Notes: a model not told the origin generated them from the sequence alone. Shown: positions 44,973 to 55,890, counted from the stretch's first letter. The stretch is DNA of 64,000 bases from Tupaia tana (GCA_026018925.1 JAKSZU010000005.1:82263398-82327397), one strand, 5' to 3'. Numbers and translations: made by a program.

Positions 44973-45236
44973 CTTTTTTTTAGAGATTTTTGCTATAGGG
45001 CACATGTGCTTACCAGAGAGATGAAGAGAGAGAAAGAGAAGAGAGACCTAAAATGAGAAATCAGCACCCAGGAGGGGGTAGCCTTTCCCTTATCCTTTCT
45101 TCTCCATTCTCTCACGATCTTGGGCATGCACGTGCACATGTCCAGGGTGAGTTTCAAGCCACCAGGTTCAGAACTTGTACCACAGTTGACCATGTAGAAT
45201 TTCAGTACCTGAACCACTATGCCACCTTTTGGTCTT
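44973..45236 (-). mobile_element. SINE-A, intermediate copy
   Basis: Full order from 'agagatttttgctatagggcacatgtgct' to 'actatgccaccttttggtc'. Flanks AATATAATAATT and AATAAGATAATT may be a decayed TSD. Confidence 0.85.
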
Positions 45237-46540
45237 CAATAAGATAATTAAATATATATGTTACAATATATATACAACTTTTTTCTTAAATACTACAAAA
45301 CCTCAAACTTTATCTTGATTCATTTCTTCTCACTCTTCCCCTTCTCCCACCCTCTTCCCAACCTAGTACCACAACCATTTCCCATGCTGCTATAGCCTCT
45401 AATCTTTCTGTTTATGCCATAGAGTGTGGACAGACTATTTTAAGGATATCACAAGGTCTGAATGTCATAGTTTTAATATGCATATTTTGAAAAACATTCA
45501 ACTTTAAAAATCACCATCTTTTTACAGTGAAGATTCAGCAGAGATAATGAACAAAATAGATGTATAATTATTTTACTATCCCTTTGATTTAGATGGGAGA
45601 AATTTTTCATTAAAACTTACCCTAACCCCTACCTCAGCATAATTGAAGTTTTCACTTAGCCCTCCAGTTCTGTATCTTATACTGCTTTCACTCTAAATCC
45701 TTCTCACGTACACTTTTCACTTCCGTGCTAAACCGATTAGTTTCCATCTGTGAGTGGAAGCGAGTAGTTAGACAATCAGTCTCAACTTCTTACTTCAAAC
45801 CCATTATCTACTATTACAATGTTTAAATATGTTGTAATAACTCACTCTAGAAATTGCAGATTATCTGAATTTAGAACTAAATTTGACTCCAGGAAAAATG
45901 GAAGCCCTATAATCTGATATATAGATGGAGGCGGCATGAAGGGATGGCAGTGGGGAGAATCTGTATAAATAGCTTTATTTCTCAAATAAGCTATCCCTCT
46001 CAAGTTAAAAGTCCAAATATAACTTGCGACACCTGCTTGTTAAATTTAGATTTGTAGTCAGTATTTATTTAACTCTGAAAGTGCCATCAATTGTGCCCTC
46101 CACCCAGCACATTCTGCCCTGAACATCTGCTTACTTGTTCTAAAACTTTTAACAAAGTCGTCCTTTGCAAAATATTGTGAAGAGTTTCTTTTCTTCCAAC
46201 ACACCTGTTAGCCTTTTGCCCTCACAAACACATACGTTGTTTTCTGGATTTGTCAGCTTATACCTAGAAGAGCTTTGACAGATGATACCCTTTCTCTCAT
46301 AGCACACACACCTCTATGTTCAGTAGGAATTTGTTCTTTTCATTTTTGTCAGCCTTAAACCATAGCTTTTATTGCCATAATGCCAGCATCTTGAAGAATC
46401 TTGCAGTTTCTCAGAGATCACAGCTTTTACCAAAGGATATGCTGTTGTGTCACTTCTTTTAATTTCATTTAATTTTGGTCTTCATTTTTGTTTTTTTGTT
46501 TTGTTCTTTTGCTTTTCTTTCTTTCTTTTTTTTCTTGGAA
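45237..46540. other. Mostly unassigned; possible L1 3' UTR trace
   Basis: The part 45300-45460 (pyrimidine-rich, then 'gccatagagtgtggacag') loosely recalls the antisense L1 3' UTR seen at 3830-3960. Nothing else is recognised. Confidence 0.35.
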
Positions 46541-46975
46541 TCTTATTTATAGTTTCACTTTGACCTAAAGGTTGTTTAGAAGTATGCTTCTTAATTTCCC
46601 TTAACAGAAAGTCTAGGTTTATTTGCAACACCTAGCTTAATTACGATGTGTTCAAAGAACATGTTTGCCACAATTTCAGTGTTTTTTGTGTATTTGTTAT
46701 TTGCTTTATGGTCCAGTACATTAGACATTTTTCTTATAAGTTTGAAAAGAAAGTATTACGTTTGGCCACAGGGACCAGAATTCTACATAGGACTGTTAGC
46801 TCCTATTAGTTAATGGGGTTGTCTGTCTTAATCTTTATATTTCTTTTGTGTTTTTATTTCAACCCCTAAAATATTACTGTAAAATCTCCCATTGTAATTA
46901 TGAATTTGACTATTTCACATCAATGTATTGTCAACTTTTTCTCATGTATTGTCTGGTGTTATTTTTATGTTAAAG
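46541..46975 (-). mobile_element. Old L1 ORF2 antisense fragment
   Basis: 'tttgacctaaaggttgtttagaagtatgcttcttaattt' and 'tttatggtccagtacattag' resemble the antisense ORF2 landmarks 'ttgacccattggttgtttag' and 'atggtctatcctgg'. Confidence 0.6.
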
Positions 46976-47013
46976 TTCCAATTTGCTTTCTTCTTGTTGT
47001 TCTTATTGTTTAT

Positions 47014-47223
47014 AAGTCAGAGAGAGACAGAGGAGGGTAAGCACTCTCCAGTAGGGTGTAGTCATGCCACAGTTCTTTCTACTCCATGTGTCCATCCTAT
47101 TAGGAATCTGGACATGCACACATGTGCCTTAAATGTGTTTCAAGTTGTGGGGGCCAGTATTTGGAATTCTCTGTTGGCCATGTGGGATCCAGTTACCTTA
47201 ACCATTAGGCAACAAGCTCAGAC
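47014..47223 (-). mobile_element. SINE-A, old copy
   Basis: 'cagagagagacagaggagggtaagcact', 'ttctactccatgtgtcc', and a head 'gttggccatgtgggatccagttaccttaacc'. The extreme 3' end is missing. Confidence 0.68.
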
Positions 47224-47316
47224 CAGTAATTTACTTTTTAAATTAAATCATAATGCTCATTTACACATAAACCTCATATTCAACTCCTTACCTTGCAAAA
47301 AAAATCATCCCTGAGA

Positions 47317-47546
47317 TTTTTTTTTTTGCCATAGGGTGCTTGTGCTCATCAGAGAGACAGAAAGCGAGAAATCATTCGTCAGTAGAGATGGCCATGTGAC
47401 AATCCCTTCTCCATTCTCCTCTCAGGAACTTGGACACGCATGCACACACAGCCAGCATGAAGTTGAAAGCACTGGGTCTGAGAGTTGAACTGTGTTAGAC
47501 TACGTGGGCGTCCAGAGACATAACAATTACACCATCGGCTGGTGCC
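47317..47546 (-). mobile_element. SINE-A, intermediate copy
   Basis: 'tttttttttttgccatagggtgcttgtgct' to 'accatcggctggtgcc', with the core shortened ('cccttctccattctcctctcagg'). Confidence 0.82.
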
Positions 47547-47607
47547 ACGACACTTATTCTTAAGCACATACAATAATGCCACCAACTGAATTAAGATGCT
47601 AGCCACA

Positions 47608-47846
47608 GGGCCTGCAAGTGGGCATGGAGGTTAAGGCAGCTGGATCCAAATGGCAGATTTTGGTTTGAGTTCTTGATCCAGTAGCTTGAAAATCATGCCA
47701 GGCACATGTGTGTGTGTGCCCAAATGACACTGGAGGAGAAGGGATTGCATTGTGGCCATTTCCCCTGGGTGTGATTTCAAACGTTCTCTCTGTCTTTCTC
47801 CAGCCAGTACACGCCCTCTACAGCAAAAAGTAAAACAAAAAACAAA
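47608..47846 (+). mobile_element. SINE-A, old copy with TSD
   Basis: ATGCTAGCCACA (47596-47607) and ATCCTGGCCACA (47847-47858). Old-tier head 'gggcctgcaagtgggcatggaggttaaggcagctgg'. Confidence 0.82.
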
Positions 47847-47879
47847 ATCCTGGCCACAAACTAGTTTCTAGAATTTCTC

Positions 47880-48965
47880 CTCACACAAAATCATGTTTTA
47901 AGTCTGAAAGGCAATTTTTCTTTAAGTATCTGAAATTCTTCTTATATATGATTCTATGATCTTGGTATTGTACTTTGATCTTTCCAGAACAGCTATTTTA
48001 TTGATTATGATTTGCCTGCTTCTTCTGGTTATATCAAGCAAAATCTTGTTAACTCATTCAGAAGTCACAATATACAGCCTCCCCTGACTTGGTCAACACT
48101 GAAGCCACCCAGGTTTGAAATATTTAACATTAACCAAACTCTCATTTGGCTCTTCTTTTCTACCCCATTTGCTCATATTAGTAAGTATACACTTGGTCTA
48201 ATTGGTACAATATTTTAAGCTACTAACTTGTCAATAGAGAGTTGTTTCTAGTACTCTTTTACTATCTATTTAATGATCACAAAATGATTAGCCATGTTCC
48301 TTCTTTCATTTTTGGTATTTGTTGTTCTTTTTCCTCCTATTTAGTCTAGGTTAATTTATGCAAAATTTCTTTGATGTTTTCAAAGAGCAGGCTTTTTATT
48401 TCATTTATTTCCTCTACATTTTTCTGGTCAATTTTACTGACTTTAGCCCTGCTCGTTAGGTCTACTTGAATTTTTTAAAAATTTAATGTTTATTTTATTT
48501 TATTTTTTTTACAATTAGATGGTGAATTTATTTTAGTACAAAAGTTTTTGAAATTAATACATAGTTTTCCCATTACACGTATTTCCCTGAGCTTTTCAAA
48601 TTTTTTAAAACAATTTTTTAATTAATTAACTTCTACTTTAAATTTAAGTTATTCTTCTCCAGTTTCCTATAGTAAAAAGTATAAGTTATGAACTTTAGAA
48701 ATTATTTTTCTTTTATGATATATGAACTTCGAGAAATAGATTTCAGTCTTTCCAATGCTGCCATTAGATCCCATACATTTGAATAAGTTTGTATTAATTT
48801 TTATATAGTTAAAATATTTTTAATACTTGTATTGTTATTTGGCCAATGTGTTTTTCAGAAATCTGTTATTTAATTTTTGAACATTTCTAATTTTTCAACT
48901 ATTTTTCTGATATGGTTTCCTAGCTTAATCCCAATATAATATGAAAATATACAAGGTATAATCTC
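47880..48965 (-). mobile_element. Old L1 ORF2 antisense segment
   Basis: Landmarks on the plus strand: 'atttttggtatttgttgttctttttcctcc', 'tttcaaagagcaggctttttatttcatttatttc', 'ttagatcccatacatttgaa' and 'ggccaatgtgtttttcagaa'. It overlaps in ORF2 position with the piece at 46541-46975, so the two are different elements. Confidence 0.55.
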
Positions 48966-48999
48966 TATTATTTTTATTTATTTTTTTTGTTATAGAACA

Positions 49000-49798
49000 T
49001 GGTTTAACTTCCTGAATGACTTTTTGACCTTATAAGAAATGTGAACCTTATAAGAAATGTGAATATATTTATATAGTTTACTGGCTATATGTGACTTTTC
49101 TGAAATAAATTTATCATACTAATACTCACATATAGCTCCACTTTCTATTAGATTAAAGTAGAATTTTGTGTAAGTCTCTATTCCCTTGGTGCAATAAAAT
49201 TGTCACCTTTAACTGTAGTCATTAAAAAATATTTCTGGCTTTTAAAATTTCAGCCCTGTTCACATGTAGAAGTTTCCAAGACCTAGCAATTTATAAAAAT
49301 AGAGGTATAATTGACTCACTTCTAGCGACTAAAATGTTCAGAGTTATCACACAGCGGTGGAGGGCAAAGTAGAGTGGAGCATGGTCTATAGATATGTGGC
49401 CTCTTTCTGTCTAATTTCCTCACTTTATAAACCCACCAGAACTCAACTGACTGGGCCCCACCATAATTACCCAATCACAGCCTCTTCCCAAAGGCCTCAG
49501 TCTCCAACAAAATATTAGATCAAGTTTTTACCCTTTAATCCCATTACAATGGCTCACTACAATGTAGAGACATATTAAAACTATAGCAGCATATGATTAC
49601 CTTTGTATAAATTTTGAAAACATGCAAAATAATGCTATATATTGCCCACGAATACATATACATTTTATGTCCAAAGCATGCATAGGAACGATAAGCACTG
49701 TATTCAGGTGAGTGATGAGTCTAAGAAACAAAAGCCAGGAATAGATAAGTGAGGGAGATTGCCAGGGATTTTACATATATCTGTAGTGCTTTACTTTA
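49000..49798. other. Mostly unassigned; possible old LTR
   Basis: A tandem pair of CCTTATAAGAAATGTGAA units lies near 49029-49062. The block 49240-49590 ('tataattgactcacttct', 'gggccccaccataattac') faintly recalls an LTR of the MaLR/ERVL class, but not well enough to name. Confidence 0.35.
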
Positions 49799-49812
49799 AG
49801 AAACAAAAATTA

Positions 49813-49999
49813 GGGGCCAGTAGGTGCTCTAGCGGTTAAGGCGCTGGACTCCCCCATGGTCTACTGTGGTTCCAGTGTGAGACCCAGCAGCTTGAAATTC
49901 ATGCTAGGTACATGTGTGTGCATACCCCAAATCCCAAGAGGATAAGGAGGAGAAAGGACTGTGGTGTAGTCATCCCAGCTGGCAGGTGATTGAAGAAAC
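49813..49999 (+). mobile_element. SINE-A lacking its 3' end, with perfect TSD
   Basis: TSD AGAAACAAAAATTA at 49799-49812 and 50000-50013. The head has the class II tRNA-like phrase 'ctctagcggttaaggcgctggactccc'. The copy stops after 'ggcaggtgattga' with no CT block, no CCCTATAGC end and no separate A tail. Confidence 0.85.
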
Positions 50000-50013
50000 A
50001 GAAACAAAAATTA

Positions 50014-50494
50014 AATGAGTGAAAATATGTGTAACTTTGAAAAGATAATTGTAATAATAAACTTCACCCTATACAAACATTGTAAAGTGTAAATGAGGTT
50101 GAAGTTAATTTTTGTGTTTAAGAGATTGGCAGGGGCATAAATGCTCTGTATACTTAGTTGCTTATAAAATATCTACTTAAAATATATGACTTTAAAATTT
50201 TCTTTACTGTAAATAACTTGAACAGATGATACCATTTAACATAATACCTTAAATATTGAATACTTTGTAATAAATTAAATGGACTAGACTTTTGTAGTGA
50301 AAACACAACACATTGCTGATTCAAATAGTTAAAGACCTATTTAAAGGAATAGATATGCCAAGTTCACAAATCTGAAGATTGGTTGCTTTAAAAATGTTAT
50401 TGCTTCTTAAATTTATTTATATAATTTACTCAAGGAAAATTCATAAGATATCTGTAGAACATAAAATATTTGTAGAAAAATTAGCAAATTTTGT
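50014..50494. other. Unassigned sequence
   Basis: Nothing recognised. Confidence 0.5.
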
Positions 50495-50765
50495 CTTACT
50501 CCATGCTCTGGTGGTTGGGGCAGCTGATTGCCACATGACTGACTTCCATGGTTTAAGTCTTTTTCTCAGTTACTTGGGAAACTCCCTGGGCTTGTGTGCA
50601 TGGTTCATGTGTGTGCAAAATCCCAAAAGGAGGGAGAAATGGTGAGAAAGGAGTGTGCTATAAGCAGTCTCCATGGGGGACTACTTTCTCCTCTCCTTCT
50701 CTCTCTGTCTATATGTCTTCTTCTGGGGAGCACATGAACTTTCTAGGAAAAGAAAAATAAAACTA
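50495..50765 (+). mobile_element. SINE-A, old copy
   Basis: 'ccatgctctggtggttggggcagctgattgccacatgac', B box GGTTTAAGTC, CT block 'ctctctgtctatatgtcttc', end 'ttctaggaaaag'. Confidence 0.65.
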
Positions 50766-51009
50766 ACCCACATATGGAAAAATAATGATAAACCTTAGCT
50801 CACACCACACACACAAATGTAAAAGATTAATTCAAAATCTTAATATTAAAGCTGAAATTACAAAATTTCCCAAAGGTAATAACTGAGAAAATATGTGTTA
50901 TCTTGGTGTTCACTACTATAAAACAACTGTTCAAAAGAAAATGATAAATCTGATTTAATTGGCATTGAAATATTTTCCTCTACAAGAGACCGTTAAATAA
51001 TAGTGGTGG

Positions 51010-51245
51010 AGGCTGGACAATGGCACAATGGTAAAATAAGTTGCCCTATGGGGCTAACCCACAGGGGAAGGTTCTAGGTTCAGGTACCGAAACCTCCCGT
51101 AGTATGCAGGGTACATGTGTGCCCGTACTCCAGGGCTGGATGAAACTGTAGGTGGAATACCACATCAAGACCTTTTGGGGATGAAGAATCTCTGTCTGTC
51201 GGAAGTTGTCTCTTTCTCTGTCTCTTCTATTCATGGAAGAAACAA
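51010..51245 (+). mobile_element. SINE-B, best-preserved copy
   Basis: Head GGCTGGACAATGGCACAATGG (A-box region), then 'aggttctaggttcaggtacc' (B-box region), 'cagggtacatgtgtgcccgt', 'ctccagggctggatgaaactg', and a CT-rich end 'gtctctttctctgtctcttc'. It has the same architecture as SINE-A (tRNA head, TGTGTGCCC linker, CT block) but a different sequence. Confidence 0.7.
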
Positions 51246-51441
51246 ATAGTAAACTCTAAAAAAATTAGAGGTAAATGACAGAATGGGAGAAAATATGTAT
51301 AGTACAAATATCTGACAAATATTTGACATTCAGACAGTATTAAGAACTTAAAATGAATTATAAGAAGATAACACAATATAAAAAATAAACATCACAAAAA
51401 AAGAAAAAGAAGTCGAGAATAAGCTTATAAAAAATATCTTC

Positions 51442-51690
51442 GGACCAGCAGTTAACGTAATGGCTATGTTGTTGGACTCCCATATAGTTGAACTTCCCGG
51501 ACCCGGTGGCTTAAAACTCATGCTGGGGGCGTGTGCGTGCATGCCCAAGATCCCAAGAGGAGAATGGAAGAGAAGGGATTGCGGCATGGCCATCCCCCCT
51601 GGGGGGTGATTTCTCGCTTTCTGTCTCTTTGTCTCTCTCTGTCTGTCTGGCGAGCACATGCGCCCTATAGCAAAAACCTCTTCAGAAAAA
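51442..51690 (+). mobile_element. SINE-A, young copy without B box
   Basis: Near-consensus except for a ~10-bp gap: 'catatagttgaacttcccggacccgg' lacks the GGTTCGNG of the B box. Flanks AAAAAATATCTT and AAAAAATATATCTC suggest a TSD. Confidence 0.92.
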
Positions 51691-52340
51691 AATATATCTC
51701 AGCATTGTGAATCATAAATGCCATGTATATAAAATTAATAATTACATAGAATTTTACACAATTAGAATGACTAAAATTAAAAAAAAATTGTTATTACCAA
51801 ACTTGCAAAGATTGTGAAGATACTAAAATTCTCATACATTACTTGTGAATCTGCAAACTCACAAAAATCTCTAATGAAAAATAGATTGGCAGTTTGTTAC
51901 AAAATTAAACATATATTCTATAACACAGCCAATTCAACCCCAGTATTATAATCAATATATGTTCATAAACAGGCTATATATCAATATTCACAGTAGTTTT
52001 ATTTGTAATATTGAGGAACTGAAAAAATCCAATATCCCGCACACATGTAAAAAAATAAGCATGTTATTATAATTATATATTAAAATAATACTCATCAGTA
52101 AGAAGAGTGAAATCCTCCTTCCTGCTGAAACATGGATGAATATGAAAAAAAAAATGGCTTAATGACCGAACCAGTCACAACAGTACATGCTATACTATTT
52201 TATTTATGCACATTTACTAGAAGAGTCAAACCTATTCTATAGAGATATAAATCATAATAATGGCTATTTGGATGGAGGCAGTGAAGGGATTTATAAATAA
52301 ATCATGTTCAGAAAATTTTTAGAGGTTATGATATGTATTA

Positions 52341-52986
52341 CATCTTAAAAGTAATAATGATTTTTTGTGAAATATTTTTTTCAAGACTCAATGAACTAAT
52401 ACTGAAAGCATTTGCATTTTAGCATGTGAAATTTGTAGTTCAAAAATAATTACTGAAATACTGTAGTCCAAGGAGAAAAGTCAATTGAAAGTGTCAGCAA
52501 TTTTATGGTAATTAACTGGGAAATGCATCTTGAAATAAAATGACTGATAATATTATGAAAAAGAAAAAATATATAGTAGTAGAATGAGTTACAAAAGAAT
52601 CCTCTTTAGAAAAATAGCAGCATACTAGAAAAACATATAAATCAGAAATTGATTAACACACATGTATTCTAAAAATAATTATTTTATTTATCTGTTAATA
52701 TTCAGGCAATCAATGTAAGTGTCTTTTGTTCTTACTGATTTTGCTCTTTAACAACATGTATGCATTTGAAAAGAATGTTGTTTGTGAATCAAGGATGAAT
52801 TTATATGTTCATCAATAGGATAAAATTGTTTTACTTTTATATAATTTTATTTATTTTAGAATTTTTGTTACTCTAAAAGTGCCCAGACTTATACAATAAA
52901 CAATAATGTACATATGTCTCTATGTAGATACCATTAAATCATCTTCATCTGTCCTGTGTCACTTTCCCCAAATCTTCCCTTTTTTC
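52341..52986. other. Unassigned sequence
   Basis: Nothing named. 52840-52980 has some resemblance in style to an L1 3' UTR but no diagnostic motif. Confidence 0.4.
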
Positions 52987-53004
52987 AAAATTCTTTTAAA
53001 GGAG

Positions 53005-53311
53005 GAAACCAGCAGTTAGCATAATGGCTATGTTGCTGGACTACCACGTAGTCGACCGTGGTTCGCGTCCCAGACCCCGTTGCTTAAAACTCACGCCGGG
53101 CGCGTGTGCGTGAGTGCCCAAGATCCCAGAGGAGAATGGAGGAGAAGGGATTGCGGCGTGAACATCCCCCCTTGGGGGTGATTTCTCGCTTTCTGTCTCT
53201 ATGTCTCTCTCTGTCTGTCTGGTGAGCGCACGCGCCCTATAGCGAAAACCTCTCAAAAATAAATAAAAAAAAAAAAAAAAAATCATCCAATGAGGCCAAA
53301 AATATTAAAAA
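53005..53311 (+). mobile_element. SINE-A, young copy with extra 3' segment
   Basis: TSD core AAAATTCTTTTA at 52987-52998 and 53312-53323, with similar bases beyond. Between the SINE's own A tail (ends about 53282) and the right TSD lie about 30 extra bases ('tcatccaatgaggccaaaaatatt') and a second A run. The layout suggests a 3' extension derived from the source locus. Confidence 0.9.
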
Positions 53312-53329
53312 AAAATTCTTTTAGAAGAG

Positions 53330-53855
53330 ATATGATAAAACAATCTTCATTTACAGTCAGATTCTTAAACAATATCAAAGCGACATCTTATATCTCTTAA
53401 CATTTTAATTCAGTACTAATTGATTTCCAAGAATAAAAAAAATCATTTTTTCACCTTTTTACATCGCATATATTACTTTTATAGCAAAGATGTACATCCT
53501 CTCTATCTGGCTAATTAATAAAAAAATTAGTCTTTACAAGTTTACCTGACCATGGTCACTTGTTATCATAATTTATGAACTTTGATTTGTGTCTCATGAT
53601 TCTGTAAATTATTTGTAACACTGCTTCATGACATATTTAATAACACAGCTTTTTCTGTGTTTGAAAATAGCTGTATCATTACTATTTCAAGGTCTGGCAA
53701 TAGAGCAGACATTCTGGTTCAATAAATCTCTTATTTGACTTTAGGAAAGTTCTTAATTCTCTGATTTAGAGATAAAGAAGCTATTGGTATAAACAATCTC
53801 AGTAGAAAGGATGGTAGACTTGGTGGCCCTTACACGGATTCTTATGTAATACCTA
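53330..53855. other. Unassigned sequence
   Basis: Nothing recognised. Confidence 0.5.
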
Positions 53856-54118
53856 TTTTTTTTTTTTTGAGAGATTTTTGCTATAGGGCGAATGTGCTTG
53901 CCCAAAATACAGAGAGAGAAAGAGAGATAGAAAGCAAGAAATCACCCCCCGAGGGGAACAGCCACGCCAAAACCACTTCTCCTCCACTCTCCTCTCAGGA
54001 TCTTGGGCATGCACGCCCACATGCCCAGCGTGAATTTAAACCACTGGGTCTGGGATTCAAACTGAAGTCGACTACATGGGAGTCCAGTGACACAGCCATT
54101 ATGCTGACTATTGGTCCC
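53856..54118 (-). mobile_element. SINE-A, intermediate copy
   Basis: Full order, ending 'gctgactattggtccc' directly against the T-rich tail of the next SINE-A. The 149-codon plus frame 53867-54316 crosses the two SINEs and is not a gene. Confidence 0.9.
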
Positions 54119-54401
54119 TCTTTTCTTTTTTTTTCTTTTTTTTTTTTTTTTTTTTTGAGAGATATTTTTATTATAGAGCACATGCACCAGAGAGACAGAA
54201 AGAAACAGAGACAAGAGCAAGAAATAACCCCCGAGGGGGAATGGCCACACCAAAATTCCTTCTCCTCCAATCTCCTTTCAGTAATTTGGGCATGCATGTA
54301 CATACGCCTGGCATGAGTTTTAAGCCACCAGACCTTGGACTCAAACTGTGGTAAACTATATGAGAGTGCAGTGATGTAATGTTTACACCATCTCTTGGTC
54401 C
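54119..54401 (-). mobile_element. SINE-A, older copy, head-to-tail with the previous one
   Basis: A long mixed poly(T) (54119-54155), then 'gagagatatttttattatagagcacatg' to 'accatctcttggtcc'. It has lost part of the 3' arm. Confidence 0.88.
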
Positions 54402-54647
54402 TTGTACTTATTCTTAATATCAGACACTTTAAATACCACTAGAAATGCTTATCCTAAAGCTAAGGATAAAAAAGTTGAACAAGTAAACTGTTGATTAATT
54501 TGTTACAAAGACTTAATAGTGTTTAACCTTTATATACAAAAATCATGTAGTAAAATAATGATATATTTGTAGTCACATTCAATGTGATACCTCCATCAAT
54601 GTTTAATGCATTATATGATTCCTTTATTCAAAAAAAAAAAAGTTTTT

Positions 54648-54728
54648 AGATGGTCTTGCTCAGTCACAATTCTGCTTCAGTCTCCCATCTGGGACCACAA
54701 GTATGTGCCACCATGTCCTTCTTTCACT
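54648..54728 (-). mobile_element. 7SL-derived (Alu/B1-like) SINE fragment
   Basis: The plus strand reads 'gtttttagatggtcttgctcagtcacaattctgcttcagtctcccatctgggaccacaagtatgtgccaccatg', the antisense order of the Alu/B1 left domain with an internal deletion. Old and short. Confidence 0.6.
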
Positions 54729-54731
54729 TTT

Positions 54732-54968
54732 TAAAATTTTGCTATAGTGTGTGATGTGTGTTCACCAAAGACTGAAAAGTAATAGGATAGGGTTAGGGGA
54801 GATACGGAAAGTAAAAAAAAAAAAACAAAAAAAAAACAAAAAAAAAAACACTCATGGTGAAAAGTCATGACACAACCCCTCCTCCTCTTTTCTCCCCCTG
54901 GTATTTTGGAGATGAATGCATATATGTGAGAATCCAGTTCCTTAACCACCACACTACCTTCTGGTCCC
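54732..54968 (-). mobile_element. SINE-A, old copy with A-rich insert
   Basis: 'ttttgctatagtgtgtgatgtgtgttcacc' to 'ccacactaccttctggtcccc'. Inside, at about 54817-54850, there is a poly(A)/CAAAA run not found in other copies. Confidence 0.7.
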
Positions 54969-55005
54969 CCAGAAAAGACATTTTAAATAAAAATGTATAC
55001 TCCTG

Positions 55006-55291
55006 GATAATAAGCAGATGGCATAGTGGTTAAGATGGATGAATTCCCACATGAGCAATAACAGTTCAAGTCTCAGACCTGGTGGCTAGAAAAGAATAAT
55101 CTGGTGCATGTGCATGCATGCCCAAAATTCCAAGAGAAGAATGGAGAAGGAATTGTGGCATGATTAGCTCCATTGAGAGCTAATTTCTGAAATTGTGGCA
55201 TGATTAGCCCCACTGAGAGCTGATTTCTCAGTTTTGCTCTCTCTGTCTGTCTCCTCTTTGGAGAGTGTGCCTTATGGCAAAAAACTCAAAA

Positions 55292-55334
<43 letters not shown>

Positions 55335-55336
55335 AA
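55006..55336 (+). mobile_element. SINE-A, old copy with internal 41-bp duplication and AAAT tail
   Basis: TSD GTATACTCCTG (54995-55005) and GTATACTCCCG (55337-55347). The piece 'attgtggcatgattagctcc...ttctga' is present twice in tandem (about 55152-55234). The tail is (AAAT)n, about 12 units at 55288-55336. Confidence 0.85.
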
Positions 55337-55354
55337 GTATACTCCCGTTAGGAC

Positions 55355-55890
55355 TTTCTTTTTTATTTTTTAATTGATTTTTTTATTTCTTTTTTTATGC
55401 ATTCAATTGCCTTTTTTAGCTTACAAAGTAAATATTTCACTATGTGAACATTTCTCCCTAGTCCAGTTGGTTAAACTATAAAATATCTTCAACAGATAAG
55501 ACCACATTTCTTTGTCTTGTTAATGCTTTGCCTCCCTATTTTTCTTCTAAATGTCCTTCCTCAGGCCCTACTCTTCCACACACACTATATCTGGTATTTA
55601 CACCCATTTATTGTGTTTGTATATACTTTAGTCAATCAGTTTCAGTCATAGAATGCAGACGCTTGGTATATATTAAGTGGGGACATACAAGGTCTCTCCT
55701 CCATATCCTGGCTTGCTTCACTCAGCAATAAATCTTCCATATTCTTCCACTTTCTGTCAAAAGCCAGGGTTTTTTATGGCTGAATAGTATTCCATTGAGT
55801 ATACGTGCCACAGTTTTTCAATCCATTCATCTGTTTGAGGGCATTTGGTTTGGCTCCATGTCTTAGCAATTGTGAATAGTGCCACAATAA
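55355..55890 (-). mobile_element. 5'-truncated L1 (3' UTR and ORF2 end)
   Basis: A T-rich tail, then 'atgcattcaattgcctttttt', 'gtgaacatttctccctagtcc', 'agagtgcagacgcttggtata'-type sequence, and finally the ORF2 end antisense 'tggctgaatagtattccattgagtat'. It is collinear with 3660-4250, so both belong to the lineage's own L1 family. Confidence 0.88.

Larger units (their letters stand above)
50785..52340 (+). mobile_element. Ancient L1M, ORF2 end and 3' UTR, interrupted twice
   Basis: Sense landmarks: 'aaatgtaaaagattaattc' (50816), 'gacagaatgggagaaaatatgtatag' (51278), 'agattggcagtttgttacaaaattaaacat' (51883), 'ttcacagtagttttatttgtaat' (51986), 'gaaacatggatgaatatgaa' (52126). These follow the L1M ORF2-to-3'UTR order. 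A SINE-B (51010-51245) and a young SINE-A (51442-51690) split it. No coding frame survives. Confidence 0.7.

Noticed and set aside
53867..54316. 149-codon plus-strand frame
   Set aside because: It spans two adjacent antisense SINE-A copies including a poly(T) coding for a phenylalanine run.
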